From: Ecdyonurus torrentis
Lineage: Eukaryota > Arthropoda > Insecta > Ephemeroptera > Heptageniidae
Direction of reading: 5' to 3'
Assembly: GCA_949318235.1 (NCBI GenBank)
Contig: OX439132.1
Span: forward strand, 24,849,102 to 24,913,101
Length of the DNA stretch: 64,000 nt
Positions 1 to 13,130 of this stretch are shown here, in pieces (the first letter of the stretch is position 1; every line of letters starts with the position of its first letter). A program made the position numbers and the translations under genes. Below the pieces are notes generated by a model. That model was not told the origin of the DNA, did not search any database, and worked only from the letters and a program-made list of their open reading frames with translations.

Positions 1-810
1 GCTTTTTAAGAAAAGTTTTAAATAGAATTTTAATTGTATATAAATGAAAATACATATTATTATACTATTGTATTATTATATGTGAAAAAAATATATAAAT
101 CGATTTTTTTTATTATTATTTTTTTTTAATCGAGTAAAATTGTTAATTAATACAATATAAATTCATTACTCAGAAATACTTGCATTTGCTTACATGAGAC
201 TTGACAGATTTCCCTAACCTTGACCTCTTAGTTTCAAGGTCACAATGTAGAATACGATCTCGAGAAATACGTCAAATACTGCGCTATGTATTAAACTCTA
301 TATGACTAATCTGTGTATTAATTTTCAATGCAAAATCATCGCACTTGATCCCTAAAAACGTATGTTATATTATAATGTAAAAATTGAATCTAAAAACCTG
401 ACAAGAAATATTAAATATACGCTCGAGCGTGATAGTATATTTAATTATTATTTAATTTACTTTATTAGTCTTTTCTCATAAAAATGTAATCTTAAATTTA
501 GTTCCACTTATTAAATATTAAAATACATTAGCACAAAATGTTGTATATGGTTTACTTTATGAGAAATTTTCGTAGTTTTCCTTCTGCAGAAACTTATTTT
601 TAAGAATATTTTTTGCTTTTGAAACTAAAAAATTAATAGTTTCGCTGATATATTATATATAAAATAAATATTAAAAGTTTAATAAAAAATAAATAAATTT
701 ATAGCTGCGTCATTTTTCTATGGAATAATAAACTTGTTTGCAGACTGGGCATCTTTTTTTCTTTTCTTTTTTTTTTTTTTTTTTTTTGCCTGTATGAATT
801 CTGAGATTAC
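1..810. other. AT-rich intron, no exon found
   Basis: This should be intron 2 of the minus-strand thioredoxin-like gene. I searched the minus strand for the next thioredoxin strands and saw none. The only structure is a T-rich tract at 749-787 next to the exon 2 donor. Confidence 0.4.
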
Positions 811-2145
811 CTTCATAGATGATGGGCTCCTTCTCTCTGAAGTAGGTAAGTGCGGGGAAGTTCTTGATGCCGTATTGCTTAGCCAGTCTCTTATCATTGA
901 TCTTGACGAAGTCCACGCCGAATTTGTCCGTGTCATCGTCGATCTTCTCGAGTTCGGCAAGCACCTTGTCACACGTATGGCAGCTGCGCGCGTCTGTAAT
1001 CAACAAGCAACACAGTGATGTAACATTAACTGGACATATTAATTATTTAAAGGTGAACAAAAAACTTCTCTAATATCCTAACATACCTAGATATCAACAT
1101 TGATTTGGCCGGAGTCATTAATTTCCAAATTTATTTTCATTCACAAAATCGTAGCTATAAGGGTTTATGAAGTCACAACTCACTAGTCCATGCGCGCGAA
1201 AACAGGCATGCTGTGACGTCATAAACCCGCAGCTGTCATTTTGTGAATTGAAAATAATTTAGAAATTAATGCCTCCGGCCAAATCAACATCGATTAGGAC
1301 ATTAGACGTGTCTTTTGATCAAGGTGGTCTACGCCTTTAAGTAAAATCAAATACATTATTCCCCCTCCGTTTACTAATTTTAATTTAGTGTATTCATTAT
1401 CATAAATATGACCTGTTAATTAGAAAACAAAAGACTTTTAAATTTTCAAATATGTCAATACTGCTTTTATTTATAATAATTTACAAATTATTATTATTTT
1501 TATATTTCATGAAATATTTGACTTATATAATAAAAGAAAATACTTATTTTATTAGAAAAAACTATTATTAACTACACCGTATAATTTTCATCTACAAAAA
1601 GTAAGGGTGTTAAATTTTTAAGTTTGACGTCATGTTGCTAAAATTTATGTCGTCATTGCTATAGTCACTATATTACATTAGATCTAAGTCATGAATTTAA
1701 CACCAATTTCACAGCGCTTCTTTTCATTACAACAAGGACCTCTATTAGCTTACATTCTTAAAAGAACTTGACTGAAATGTACTGTTAAATAATTTCATTC
1801 ATTTTTCATTTCTCCTATACCATCTTTAAGTCGTTATATAACTTAAATATTTAAAAGCACATTACTCATGTATTTGATTTGTATATACTTATTTTTTTCA
1901 GCACATCTATAAATATCGCCTCAGGAAACTGTGGTACGCGTTTCACTGCTGATTTTTTTTTTTTTTTTTTTTTTATATAAAGAAAAACAATTTTAATGAA
2001 GACTAACTTCTTGCGATAGAAAGAGTTTTAAATTATGCGTGGTATAAGAAAAAAAATGTTTTCTTGACAGATTTTTTGTAGCGTTGTAGGAAATTCGGGA
2101 AATTCCTAACTTTAGTCTGGCTTTACATTTGGAAACAATATAGAT

Positions 2146-2242
<97 letters not shown>

Positions 2243-3018
2243 CTCTCACCTAAAGTTTGCAATTTGATTTTTATCGTTTTTTTTTTTTTTTTTGCTTTCT
2301 TTAGTTTTGATTCTTAATTTTATTCTGTATTGATTATATATATATATTTTGGATTAATTTATTCTTTATTTAAGATTCTTTATCCATGCCATGTAAGTAA
2401 ATAATGTAATTGAACCAAAAAAACTGAGAATTCAGCCTTTATTTTCTTAGTTATGGGAAATTAATTTTTACCATATTTTTTTTATTATCATGCATCATGA
2501 CAACTGGAAAAGATAACAGTGTATTAATAAAATTGAAAATTTATTAGAAATTAAAGATAACCACACAACAAAAATTTTGAAAAAAAAAAGTGTTTGATGT
2601 GATATTCTGTGAACAAGAACGATCTAGATTGCTCAAAACAAACGTAATTTTGGCACAAAGTCAAATTTGAAATCTGTCTGGGTTATTAAGGAAACAATGC
2701 TTCTTTATACATGACACATGAAAATAATACGTAAGTCTTTATATCATTAAAATTATATTTCTATTAAATAACACTTAAAATATTTAGATTTTTATATATA
2801 TATATGATTTTATTACTGAAAAAATTATTGTTTTATGATTCTATGAAGAAAATTATGTAATATACCTATTTTTAAACTAAAGTAAAATAAATTACGTCAC
2901 GGCAGATAAATTTTTACGTCTTTTCTCTATAGTTTTTTTACGACGGCTAAATGTTTTAAAGTGCACATGTATAATGAGAGGTCGATGGCATTTTTGAGGG
3001 TGCATAATGAGGGAAGAT

Positions 3019-3072
<54 letters not shown>

Positions 3073-4468
3073 AAGTCTGCAACTTAATGTTGCCCTACAT
3101 TTGGAGCACTCAAGATAAAAATAGACCAAAATCTCCTCGTCACTATATACATGGATTCAGTCACTTTTTAATGTCATATACGAGCACACTTTGCAATTTT
3201 GAATGATTAAATTTTTTTGTACTGTACTAAAAGTTACAACTTAAAATTTTTAGCGTAAACACTAATTGTAATATGAGAATCTACTTTATAACATAAGAAT
3301 TTACAGGAATTTCTACCATTTATCTCTTTTTTTATCATTAACAATTTATAATAATTACATATAAATTTTTTAGAATTTTTTATTATAATTACATTATATG
3401 ATATTAAAGGTTTTTATAGTAGCGACCATTTTAGGAGATGGTGAAGCCTCAGAATAGCTTGAGCAAAAGTTAGCGGGTAGTGAGTTGTAGGATAAAACGT
3501 AAGGACGAAAGAGAAAGAAGAGAAACTCGCTCGCAAGAGGCTCACTAAAAATATCGGCAGCCGGCCAGTATAGATTCCCCTCTCACTCTATTCGCGTTGC
3601 TATTCTATATAACCCGAGCCATTCGCACGAGGAACTTTCAACACTACACATCTAAGAACTAAAAATTACGAGAAAGAAACAAGAAGAACTATACACTAGG
3701 AAAAAAAGAAAATAAAAAAAGCCGAGAAAATAAGCTATGCACAAAATTTAAAAAAAATTAAATATGAATTATGAATTTATATTATAAATCTAAAAATACT
3801 TGTATCAGCTGTATCAGAAAACATGCATTCTCTTACTAAAATCATGAACAATTAATTCGATGATACTGCTGCATGTTTGAAAAAACCCTAGCGTATAGGC
3901 AACTTTTGATGCAGTAACGTTGCAAAAGTTGCATACATTCTTAAAATCAAGGCGTACGCAGCGTATCGTTGCACTAGCATTATATAAATCACAATACATT
4001 CCTGACCTTTCAGTAACTTCCGATTGAACTTAGTGAGACCAGAAGGTCCACTCACATTTACAATAAGCTCAACGGCCATTAACGATGGGGCCTTTATCAT
4101 TATTTAATGTATTGAAATTTAACAAATTTAAAAACAATTCTTAATTATGATTATCCGCACTAATTATCACTGTCACTTTTTTAAAACCACACATTTTTTT
4201 CTGTATAATTTTTTTTAACACGTAGCACTAAAAATAATACACAAAATAAATAAATTTGTTTGAAACAAGATAACTTACACCAAAACACAGCTACATAATC
4301 TTTTTCTTGTAAAATTTTTTCTAATTGTTTCGCTGTTGCTTCTTCAATTCTTTGAGCTTCTTCTTTTGCGGGAGCTGCTTGTTTTTTAGCCGCTTCTGCG
4401 GGGTTTAGCAGTAGCCCCAAACAACAAAATGTAAGGGCTAGTAGCCACCACCTCGCAGGGTACTCCAT
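811..4468 (-). CDS. Secreted thioredoxin-fold (PDI/calsequestrin-like) protein, first two coding exons, C-terminus off window
   Basis: Two minus-strand exons, 4468-4279 and 993-811, join in phase 1 with good GT-AG sites (GTAAGT donor; acceptor after TTGATTACAG). The start at 4468 opens a hydrophobic signal peptide (WWLLALTFCCLGLLL, cleavage probably near AEAA, residue 26), then a charged Ala/Glu/Lys stretch, then thioredoxin strands. The splice creates VAVFWYARSCHTCDKV, a redox-type CxxC (CHTC) right after the usual buried strand. It continues through VDFVKINDKRLAKQYGIKNFPALTYF, with the cis-proline in FPAL, and ends at IIYEG before a GTAATC donor in phase 1. The 124 codons seen cover one thioredoxin domain, and further exons should lie left of base 1. 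Related proteins act as oxidoreductases or chaperones in the ER lumen. The family is secure; the exact orthologue is not. Confidence 0.82.
1095..1295. mobile_element. MITE with about 85-bp terminal inverted repeats
   Basis: The left arm reads TTGATTTGGCCGGAGTCATT and the right arm is its reverse complement (AATGCCTCCGGCCAAATCAA). Pairing continues inward through TTTTCATTCACAAAAT / ATTTTGTGAATTGAAAA to GGGTTTATGAAGTCAC / GTGACGTCATAAACCC. The element is about 200 bp, non-coding, and sits in intron 1 of the thioredoxin-like gene. A target-site duplication is not clear. Confidence 0.7.
2152..2239. repeat. (CT)n microsatellite
   Basis: About 43 uninterrupted CT units inside intron 1 of the thioredoxin-like gene. 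Confidence 0.95.
3021..3069. repeat. (GA)n microsatellite
   Basis: About 24 GA units inside the same intron. Confidence 0.95.
3420..3680 (+). promoter_or_regulatory. Possible embedded promoter (TATA box) in a less AT-rich island
   Basis: A 250-bp island of higher GC contains TCTATATAACC near 3604-3614. About 30 bp downstream is CGAGGAACTTTCAACACT, the right spacing for a TATA promoter. No reading frame follows. It could be an LTR or transposon remnant, or chance. Confidence 0.2.
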
Positions 4469-4650
4469 GATTTCAAAGGAGCAAAGCTAGCTAGCGCGTG
4501 GTAGCGCAGAGCTGTTGGTTACAAGGTACCTAGCTAACTCACACAAAACTACCCAACACAAAATTTTAGTTCACAATTGTAACACTTTAAGTCGCTACTA
4601 TACCCCAACATCGTCCTTGACCTAGCCTTTTTTCCCGCCATTTAATTTAA
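4469..4650 (-). promoter_or_regulatory. Probable 5' UTR/promoter of the thioredoxin-like gene
   Basis: The stretch just upstream of the ATG at 4468 is less AT-rich than its surroundings and unrepeated. It holds CTAGCTAGCG and a GCGC cluster but no clear TATA box. Assignment as the promoter rests on position only. Confidence 0.3.
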
Positions 4651-4906
4651 AACACGTTCTCCAATCAGATTCTAACACATGATTCTTTAATATTTTTAGA
4701 CTTTTTTCTTTTTTTTCTTTATACGTGGTATCTACATAGACTAATTGAAATCGTGGCTACAAGATTTATTTTAATTCTTCTTTTGTTCTTTTATTTATTT
4801 ATTTTTTTCTGTATAAAATGAATTATATTTTTCAGAGATTATTTAGGGATTATAAAATAAAATGTGTTTTCTGGCTGATTCGCCACTAAACAATGGTGTT
4901 GAAATT

Positions 4907-5068
4907 GTTAAGAATTTTTAGTGCTTTTTGTTTACATACACTTTCGTAATAGTTTTACTTTACCAAATTTTGTAATTAATTGGTCCATTTTTTCTTCTAA
5001 ATTTACCAATTACAAAATTTACAAATTACAGAACATATTAATTATTAAACTTATAGCTAACGAACTTG
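4907..5068. repeat. Dispersed repeat, copy 1 of a 160-bp pair
   Basis: Matches 8699-8856 closely and in the same orientation, from TTTTTAGTGCTTTTTGTTT through TTATAGCTAACGAACT, with scattered substitutions. Non-coding. Confidence 0.75.
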
Positions 5069-5069
5069 A

Positions 5070-5190
5070 CGTTGAACAATAAAAGAGAAATATTATACTA
5101 TTTACAGATAGAATTTAAAAATGTAAAAATTTGAACCTTGGACTCTCGCACAATGTAACTATATATGCACATTTTTTTTATTGAAGCATG

Positions 5191-5224
<34 letters not shown>

Positions 5225-5539
5225 AATATTTATGGTAGCTCAATGTCAGTAACTTTAATTCACATCAACAAAATGTTTCCTATATTGAATAATAATTATG
5301 CTACACAGTGCAATAGTTATGTTAAGCAACTTATTTATTTATGTAATCTTAAAATAGTAATATTTATACATAAATGCAGTATAAACTACGTAATTAGTTT
5401 CAAAGAAAATAATTTTGTATAGCAATTTAAAATTGTCTTAAATATACATATTTTTTAATAAGGAAAAAAGTAGCAATAATCATTTTTATTATTGCAAAAG
5501 CTATGTCAAAAAACTTTTAATTTAAAAAAAAATTGAGTA

Positions 5540-5571
<32 letters not shown>

Positions 5572-7224
5572 AGATATATTTGATAATTTATTTTTAGCAA
5601 GTTTTAGGATTGTTTGAAAAATATTATCAATGGTACATTAATAGATATGATTGCTGTAAAAGCTTTTATTGCTACTGTGAAGTGTTACTTATACAGTCAT
5701 AATTTATTATAATTTTGTTACACTTTTTATATAATTAAAAGTTCTCAAGTATCGAATCATAAGTATACGCCTGTTAAAATTGTAAGTAAGTATAATACGT
5801 AACATATAAAGAAAGTAAATAATACAATGTCGCGACGTTGATTTAAAAATAGAACCTTTTTTTTTTCTTTACTTCACACTCGTTATCTAATGTTGTAGAC
5901 ATTTTGGCTCTAATTTTAAAACCTGAAAAATTGGTCACAGATGAACTTTAATTATATAAAGTAATTTGCCAAAATAATTTAGTTACTTTTAAATCAACTC
6001 AATTAAAATATATTACAAATTTTCTTCTTTTTAACTCCATTTCTGTTCTATATAATTATTTTCAAATTGGATTTTTTTTTTGGTCTATTCTTATAGTTTT
6101 CCAGATCTAAATTTGCAACAGGAAATTGTTATGTACGTCTGATATGCGCGAGTTAATTATTTTATTTTGTTTTCCTTGTCTTAAAGTGTTATTCTAAATT
6201 TAGATTTTGAATAGTAAATGTATACATAGTGAATTCTTCTATTTTAAATTAAGCATAGTTCCTGTCAGAACAATATTCTATAATTATGTTACAATAGTAT
6301 GTCAAAATATTTGGCTTCATGTTTCTAACCTTTATTTAGCAATCAAATTTTTGTAAAATAGGGCTGTCAAGCCCTCACAATATCTTAATACAGATATTAA
6401 TTATTATTATATAAATTACCAGCATATAAATTAAGCAAAGTAAAAATAGCGACTTATAATATGTATACTAAATTAATGATAAATAATAATAATCTGCTTC
6501 ATTCCCCATCATAAAATGAAAAAACAATAACTAAGCTTATCATGATACTATTTAACATATTTGTTAGTGCAGATTAAAATTTATATACAAACAGTATACT
6601 TTATATGAAATATAAATTATTTTATTTAAGGTTACTACGGGGATTTGACTAGATAAATTGTTAAGGCAGATTTTTTTCCTTCTTGTTTCAATTATGATTT
6701 TTAAAATTTTACTGCCATAAAACTTAACAACAAATGTTGACTCTCAACGCACAAATGTGTCAAAGCATTAGTATATTTTACTCACTAAATACTCAGTCTT
6801 GTAGTGTTAAGTGTTGACACAAGTTAAATATACAAATGATGAGTATACAAAAGATATACATGGCTTCTCCTTAAACATTAGAGTATAGTATTACTCTCTA
6901 TACCATTCACTGGTATAGAAAGTAAACATTTAAAATTTTTTTAAATGCTGAATCTCTATTGAAGTTTGGATAATTTTAGGTACTCTACTCTCTTATAATG
7001 CATTCAACTTTAATGAATGCTTTAAATTAAAGCATTCATTTTATTAAATGTTTAGTGAGCATCAGTTTTAAACTACTATAGCCTTTACTACTTTGTATTC
7101 TTGGTGTAATTTTTCTTAGTAATTTAATGCTGAGGTCCTGAAAAATCTTTGATGCATATGGACTAGTAGAACTGGGGAGATGCACATGTTTTCAGACTTG
7201 AAACTAAAACAAAGTTAATCAAGA

Positions 7225-7228
<4 letters not shown>
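5070..7228. other. Intergenic AT-rich DNA
   Basis: No gene or structured repeat recognised beyond homopolymers: an A run near 5192-5221 and a T run near 5549-5571. Confidence 0.5.
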
Positions 7229-7265
<37 letters not shown>

Positions 7266-7588
7266 TTGCTTTGACTAAACCTCAATGAGGTACTGGCAAT
7301 TTTACACCTGCCTTGATACACCCCGAATCTTCCGAAACCCTTGTACGTGCGGGTTCGTCCGAAACGGGTTGGCCATGGCCTAGCAAACATCCCGGCATTC
7401 ACCATAGCAGACTGAGGAAACCGTGGAAACACTCAGTCAGGTTGCTCGACAAGGTTAACCTTGCCTACCGAATCTTCAAGCTAACTCCTTGCCATCGCCA
7501 GACTTTCGATAAAGCCTGGACGATGACTGGGATCAAACCCGCGACCTCTTGCATACAAGTTAGATGCGTGAACCACTAGACCAAGCCT
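7229..7588 (-). mobile_element. tRNA-derived SINE with poly(A) tail
   Basis: On the minus strand the element starts near 7588 with a tRNA-like head. An A-box-like TGGTCTAGTGGTT is followed by GAGGTCGCGGGTTTGATCCC, a good B box. A roughly 250-bp tRNA-unrelated body follows, ending at 7263 in GTCAAAGCAAAGC, then a tail of more than 30 A residues (plus-strand T run 7229-7262). This is the layout of a Pol III-transcribed SINE moved by a partner LINE. It is far richer in GC than its surroundings. The open frames crossing it are by-products. Confidence 0.8.
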
Positions 7589-8495
7589 TTACAAGAATTA
7601 AGTGTAAATTTAAGTTGTTGTTTTTATTTTATAACGTATCAATTAATTGAAAGAAATAGTCAACGTGTCTTAATTTTAATTAATTAATTAATATTATTAT
7701 TTATAATTTTCTTAATACAACATAAAATTTATAAATGGCATGCCTTTGGATTTTTTTTTAGTAAAATTAGTGTCTTTATTATACAGTATATATTTTTCTT
7801 ATCGAAATACAAAGTGCTTTACTTTGTATGTAATGCACGTCTCAAGTGTGCTTTCAAAAAAAAAAAAAAAAAAAAAAAAGTTATATATAATTTTTTTTTA
7901 TTTTACTATACAAACTATAATACTATAAAATAATTATATAGAACAATAATTCTAAATACTACAAAAAATACTACTAAAATATAAAAAAAAAGTAATAAAT
8001 GTCGTTTATTAAAACTCCCCTACTAAGAAGAAAAAATATTAAATATGTCATATTTAATTTTTAGAATGAATAATATTTGGAAATTCTAAAACCGTAAGGT
8101 TAATCACATAACAAGAAATAGAGAGATGATAAATTGAATAATATCGAAGTGTTACAAACTGGTATTATAAAATAAAGCAGCACCACTGCACGGGCACGCA
8201 CACACGGTGATGTGTCCTGTTATTTACACTCTCGACGTTGTATACTATGATGTATGATGTATGTGGCTCAAAGCCAGAGAATGCAACTATATAATGTTTA
8301 ATCGTAAGTGCATTACAGGGCATGTGCCTAAATGTTATGTCGAAGTCATTTGCATAATATAATTATTTAATTCTTATATTTATATATACTTTAGATGTTG
8401 AAATGATTGATTGATTTTATCTTAAATTAGAACAAGAATATGATAATCCATAATAGACTAGTGTAACTTTTTTTTTAAATAACATATATATATAT

Positions 8496-8538
<43 letters not shown>

Positions 8539-8896
8539 ACATAATAACAAATCTTCTCGTTTTATTATTAGTATTATTACATTTCTGGCTAATCTCCCTT
8601 TAATAAGAAAATCTGATGTAATAATGAATGTAATTATTTTTTTATTTTTATAACATATTACTTGTTATAACGAAATATTTTACAAAATATTTTTAAATAA
8701 GAATTTTTAGTGCTTTTTGTTTTCATACACTTTCGTAATAGTTATACTTTACCAAAATTTGTAATTAATTGGTCCATTTTTTCCTCCTAAATTTACCAAT
8801 GACAAAATTTACAAACTACAGAACACATTAATTATGAAACTTATAGCTAACGAACTAATTAATAATACTAATAAGTCAAAGTTTATATACTGTACC

Positions 8897-8960
<64 letters not shown>

Positions 8961-9326
8961 GTGTAGTATTGTTTCAGAACATGATCCTGGAAAAATATAT
9001 CTTTTTACTGTAATTTTATTCACAGAGGGAAAAAAAGTAACAATAATATGTAATACATATGTGTGTACATATGTAATATTTATGTAGTTATAATATGATT
9101 TTATTATGCTATAATATTAAAAATACAATAATAATTTATTTATTTTCATAAATAAATAATAAATTCATAACTGTGATGAATTAGATGTGTACTACGTAAT
9201 TCATACTATATATCTTCTAGTTAATATTTTTCGTGAATGAAATATCATAGATATTACTTATCTAACATAAAAAACTAACTTTATTTGTAACCAAATCAAA
9301 TTCTTTACTTCGTTGATCGTTGATGC

Positions 9327-9378
<52 letters not shown>

Positions 9379-10229
9379 GTATATATATGCACGTGGCTTG
9401 CTTATCAGAAAGGACATTGAGGCTAGACGACAGATGGCCTCTATTTTGATCCCTTATATTTCATACAGTTGATTGCAGATAGAGAGAAAGAGAGTAGTTG
9501 ACTTTAGTTGGTAAAATGCTAATTCAAATATTAATAATTCAAAAATCTGATAGATATGTAAATTGCTAGCAAATTTTTAAACTAAAATTATTTTATTTTG
9601 TATTTAAATTATATGCAATTTTTTTTTTCCTTTTTTCTTTCTTTTTTTTTTTCTAAAAAATAAATTATACATTATTATATTTTTTTAGCCATTGTTATGA
9701 AAAGTTGTTTTTATTCCTTTCTTGTGAGAAAATGATGTAAATTTAATTTTTGCATTTGACACCAAGAACCTTTATTGTTAGTATGTTATTGAAAATGTTC
9801 TTTTCTCTGTTATACATCTTTGTTTTTGTAACAAAAAAGTTCAAAGTGAATGATTTTATTATTATAAGCATACATGACAGGAAGTTGAGTTGATTTTTTT
9901 TAATAATTTGAAGATGTATTAATAAAAATTAATAATAAAATAGTACACTTAATCAATACCTCTAAATTTTTATTTTTTATTTTTTTTTTTACTTTTATTA
10001 TTATATACGTACAAGAGATAACACCATTTTTATTGACCCAGGCAATTTATATAGTTATATAAACTAACACTTTAAAGATGTAAATAATAAAATGCCTAGT
10101 AACAGAAGAACTACTTTTTTTTTCTATTATAACCTTACTAATAAATTATGATTTATAATTTATTTAAATTCTTTTCTAAAAGGAGTACGGAAGTACTCTG
10201 TTGCTAAGGAAGATAAAGATGAAAGATTA

Positions 10230-10272
<43 letters not shown>

Positions 10273-10472
10273 AATCCTAAATAGAAGATACCATAAGGCA
10301 GGTCAAGATCATCGAGTATAATATATAAAAAAAATTAAATGTTTTTTTTTTTTATATATGAACGAGTTAAGTTTTTGTTGTATGTTTTGAATCTCATTAT
10401 AGATATTCATGTATCATGTATGTGTAGTAAGAAAGGCGTTTCTTTTAGTGATCTCCTGGAGAGAGAGTGAGG

Positions 10473-10475
<3 letters not shown>
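7589..10475. other. Intergenic AT-rich DNA upstream of P450 gene A
   Basis: Holds an A run (7856-7879), (TA)n tracts at about 8485-8535, 9331-9375 and 10231-10264, and a (GA)n tract at about 8905-8956. No exon seen. Confidence 0.5.
8699..8856. repeat. Dispersed repeat, copy 2 of a 160-bp pair
   Basis: Direct copy of 4907-5068; both run from TTTTTAGTGCTTTTTGTTT to TTATAGCTAACGAACT. Confidence 0.75.

Positions 10476-10522
<47 letters not shown>
10476..10522. repeat. (GA)n tract 41 bp upstream of the P450 gene A start codon
   Basis: About 22 GA units lie in what should be the 5' UTR or core promoter of gene A. GAGA tracts can act in arthropod promoters, but this genome is full of such tracts, so function is unproven. 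Confidence 0.8.
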
Positions 10523-10524
<2 letters not shown>

Positions 10525-10563
10525 CAGTGATAGACTAAAGAGTCAAAGTAGCTCACTTACATC

Positions 10564-13051
10564 ATGTTCACCGCTCTACTCGTTTTGGTGCTCACTCTAC
10601 TCTGTACTCTAGCTTTTTTTGATGTCAAAAAACCATCAGGATTTCCACCAGGTAAGTTTTAATTGATATAAAGATGTAAACATTATGTAATAACAATATA
10701 ACAAAACATTATTTATTTATTTTTTCTTCTATTTTTGTTAAAAATATTTTAGACTAGTGTTTTATAACCAAATAAAGCATGGCTTCATTAAAATAATTTA
10801 AAAATAAACATACTGTATATGGTGATTTCAGTCATATTGGTCATATTATACATATTCTTGACCAGAATGTTACACCATCATCAGTTTGCAGTAATAGAGA
10901 TAACGCTGTAATAAACCTATAACTACTGTGTATCAATAATAACAATTATTATTATTATTATACATAGTTATTAATTATCAATTTAAGTTCATTCACATTT
11001 TATATAAAATATGACTGATAAGAAACATATTTAAAATTTTTATTACTATTAAAAAAAATATATAACAAAATCAATTTCCCCCCATCTCCATGCTCATAAA
11101 TTCAAATAAATTTTAATCCAATAAATTGTTTAATTAATATTAAATTCTTATTTCTTATTGGAATTATTTTGTAAAAGTGCGCGTAGTAAAAATTTGAATA
11201 TTTATTTTATGTGATAAATCTATATAATGATACAAAAGCAAAACAAGAATACTAAATTTTGGGTATACTTATGTTTATTTATTATATATTATATTATATC
11301 ATATTTGTTTTCAAATTACGTTGTATTTTCCGTGTCTCTGCAAAAACCAGATAAAAATACTTTCATTTATTGTTGTTTTGATTTTGATACATAAAAATAA
11401 TAAGAAAAACACTAGCTTAAAAAGTTATTAATAAAAAAAAATCAATTATTTTTATCAATCTTTTTAAGACCTTAAAATATATTTTATCAGCATTCATACC
11501 TAAAATAAGCGATGTTACATGTTGCCATTTTGATTTCTCGGCCGTTTCACGAAGTGATCAAATCAAGTTATTCACAAGAAAATACTGATTAAGTTTTAAT
11601 TTTATATATATTTTTCATATTTTTAATTTCCAGTAGGGGGGTTACAAAATTATACATTTTTTTTTAATGAATAATATAAATAAATAAAATAAATGAATAA
11701 ATATTTTGTTGCATTTTATGCTTTACAAGTGCAAGTTCTATTTAGTAAATAAATTTATAATTACAATATATATTTTGTTTTTTCGTGCAGGTCCCTCGTG
11801 GTGGCCCCTGGTAGGATGCTACCTACAGTTTCACTTACTAAAGGCTCGACTAGGGTACTACCATTTGGTGTGGAGTGAGTTAGCCCGAAGATACGGTTCT
11901 ATAGTAGGCTTACGTCTAGGTAAGGACCGCATCGTCATCGTGAGTGGGCATGAACCTGTTAAACACGTACTTTCAAGAGAAGAGTTTGATGGACGTCCGG
12001 ATGGATTCTTCTTCCGCGTGAGGGCTTTCCATCAAAGACTTGGTAAGACCTTCAAAATATTATCATATACAACAAATGAATAAAATAAAAATTAAATTAG
12101 AATATTATAATATAATTTCAGGTGTGGTTTTCGTTGAGGGCCCTTCATGGCAAGAACAAAGACGTTTCTCAACTCGTCATTTGCGTAGCTTAGGATTGAG
12201 CAAAAATTCTATGGAGTCAATTATTTCCGATGAAGCTTTGGCTTTAGTTGATTCAATCAAAAGCAAGAGCAACGCTTCACATAATGAAAAGGTAAATTAC
12301 ATAGCATTATTAAATAATGTATAATTAATTAAAAAAATAAAAACTATATTTTTAATTAATTCGTCCTAGGGGGTAGCTGTCCTACTACACAACTTGTGTG
12401 ACGTCAGCGTATTGAACTCCCTATGGACCGTTGTTGCTGGACGTCGCTTTGATCTAGGAGATGCAAAATTACTGCGTCTTTTCAAACTTCAACACGATGC
12501 TTTCCGTTCCCTCGATATGTCAGGAGGACCTGTCAATCAAATGCCATTCTTACGTTTCATTGCTCCAAATTTATCAGGATACAACACGCTAATGGATTGT
12601 GTGAATGAAATACAATTTTTTTTAAGGGTACGATATTAAAATATTAGATAAGAATAATAAAGGATATAATAAAATAATAATAAAAATAGAAGGGAAATTA
12701 GAATTATACTTTTTTAACACATTTAAATAGAGTATTATGTGGATTGTATAGGAAACATTGGCGGAGCACAGCAGTACCTTTATCCCAGGTTCACCACGTG
12801 ATTTAATCGATGCTTTTTTAGAAGAAATGGAGTCTAGGAAGGGAATCGAAGATTCAAGTTTTTCAGGTATAGTAAATTTTGAGGAAGTAGATGATTTATA
12901 TTAAATATATTTCAAACTTATCATTATAAGTCCGGTTCAGTTGATAGGACTCATTGTCCTGACTGCGCCTTTTGTTCAATAATCAATAATTTATTATGTA
13001 TATTTCATCTGCTGCTAATTTCTTGTTTGAACAATAAAGACTATTATTTGT

Positions 13052-13130
<79 letters not shown>

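Larger units (their letters stand above)
1296..4278. other. Remainder of intron 1 of the thioredoxin-like gene
   Basis: Apart from the MITE, microsatellites and GC island listed separately, this is AT-rich DNA without convincing exons. A short imperfect inverted pair near 1607-1700 (GGTGTTAAATTTTTA against ATGAATTTAACACC) may be another small MITE. Confidence 0.4.

Noticed and set aside
3888..4100. Minus-strand frame with VSGPSG that recalls a guanylate-kinase P-loop
   Set aside because: The GKST part of the motif is missing, no splice partner is visible, and it lies inside another gene's intron. Probably chance.
7520..7588. Possible functional tRNA gene
   Set aside because: The A and B boxes are continuous with a SINE body and poly(A) tail, and the cloverleaf is imperfect.
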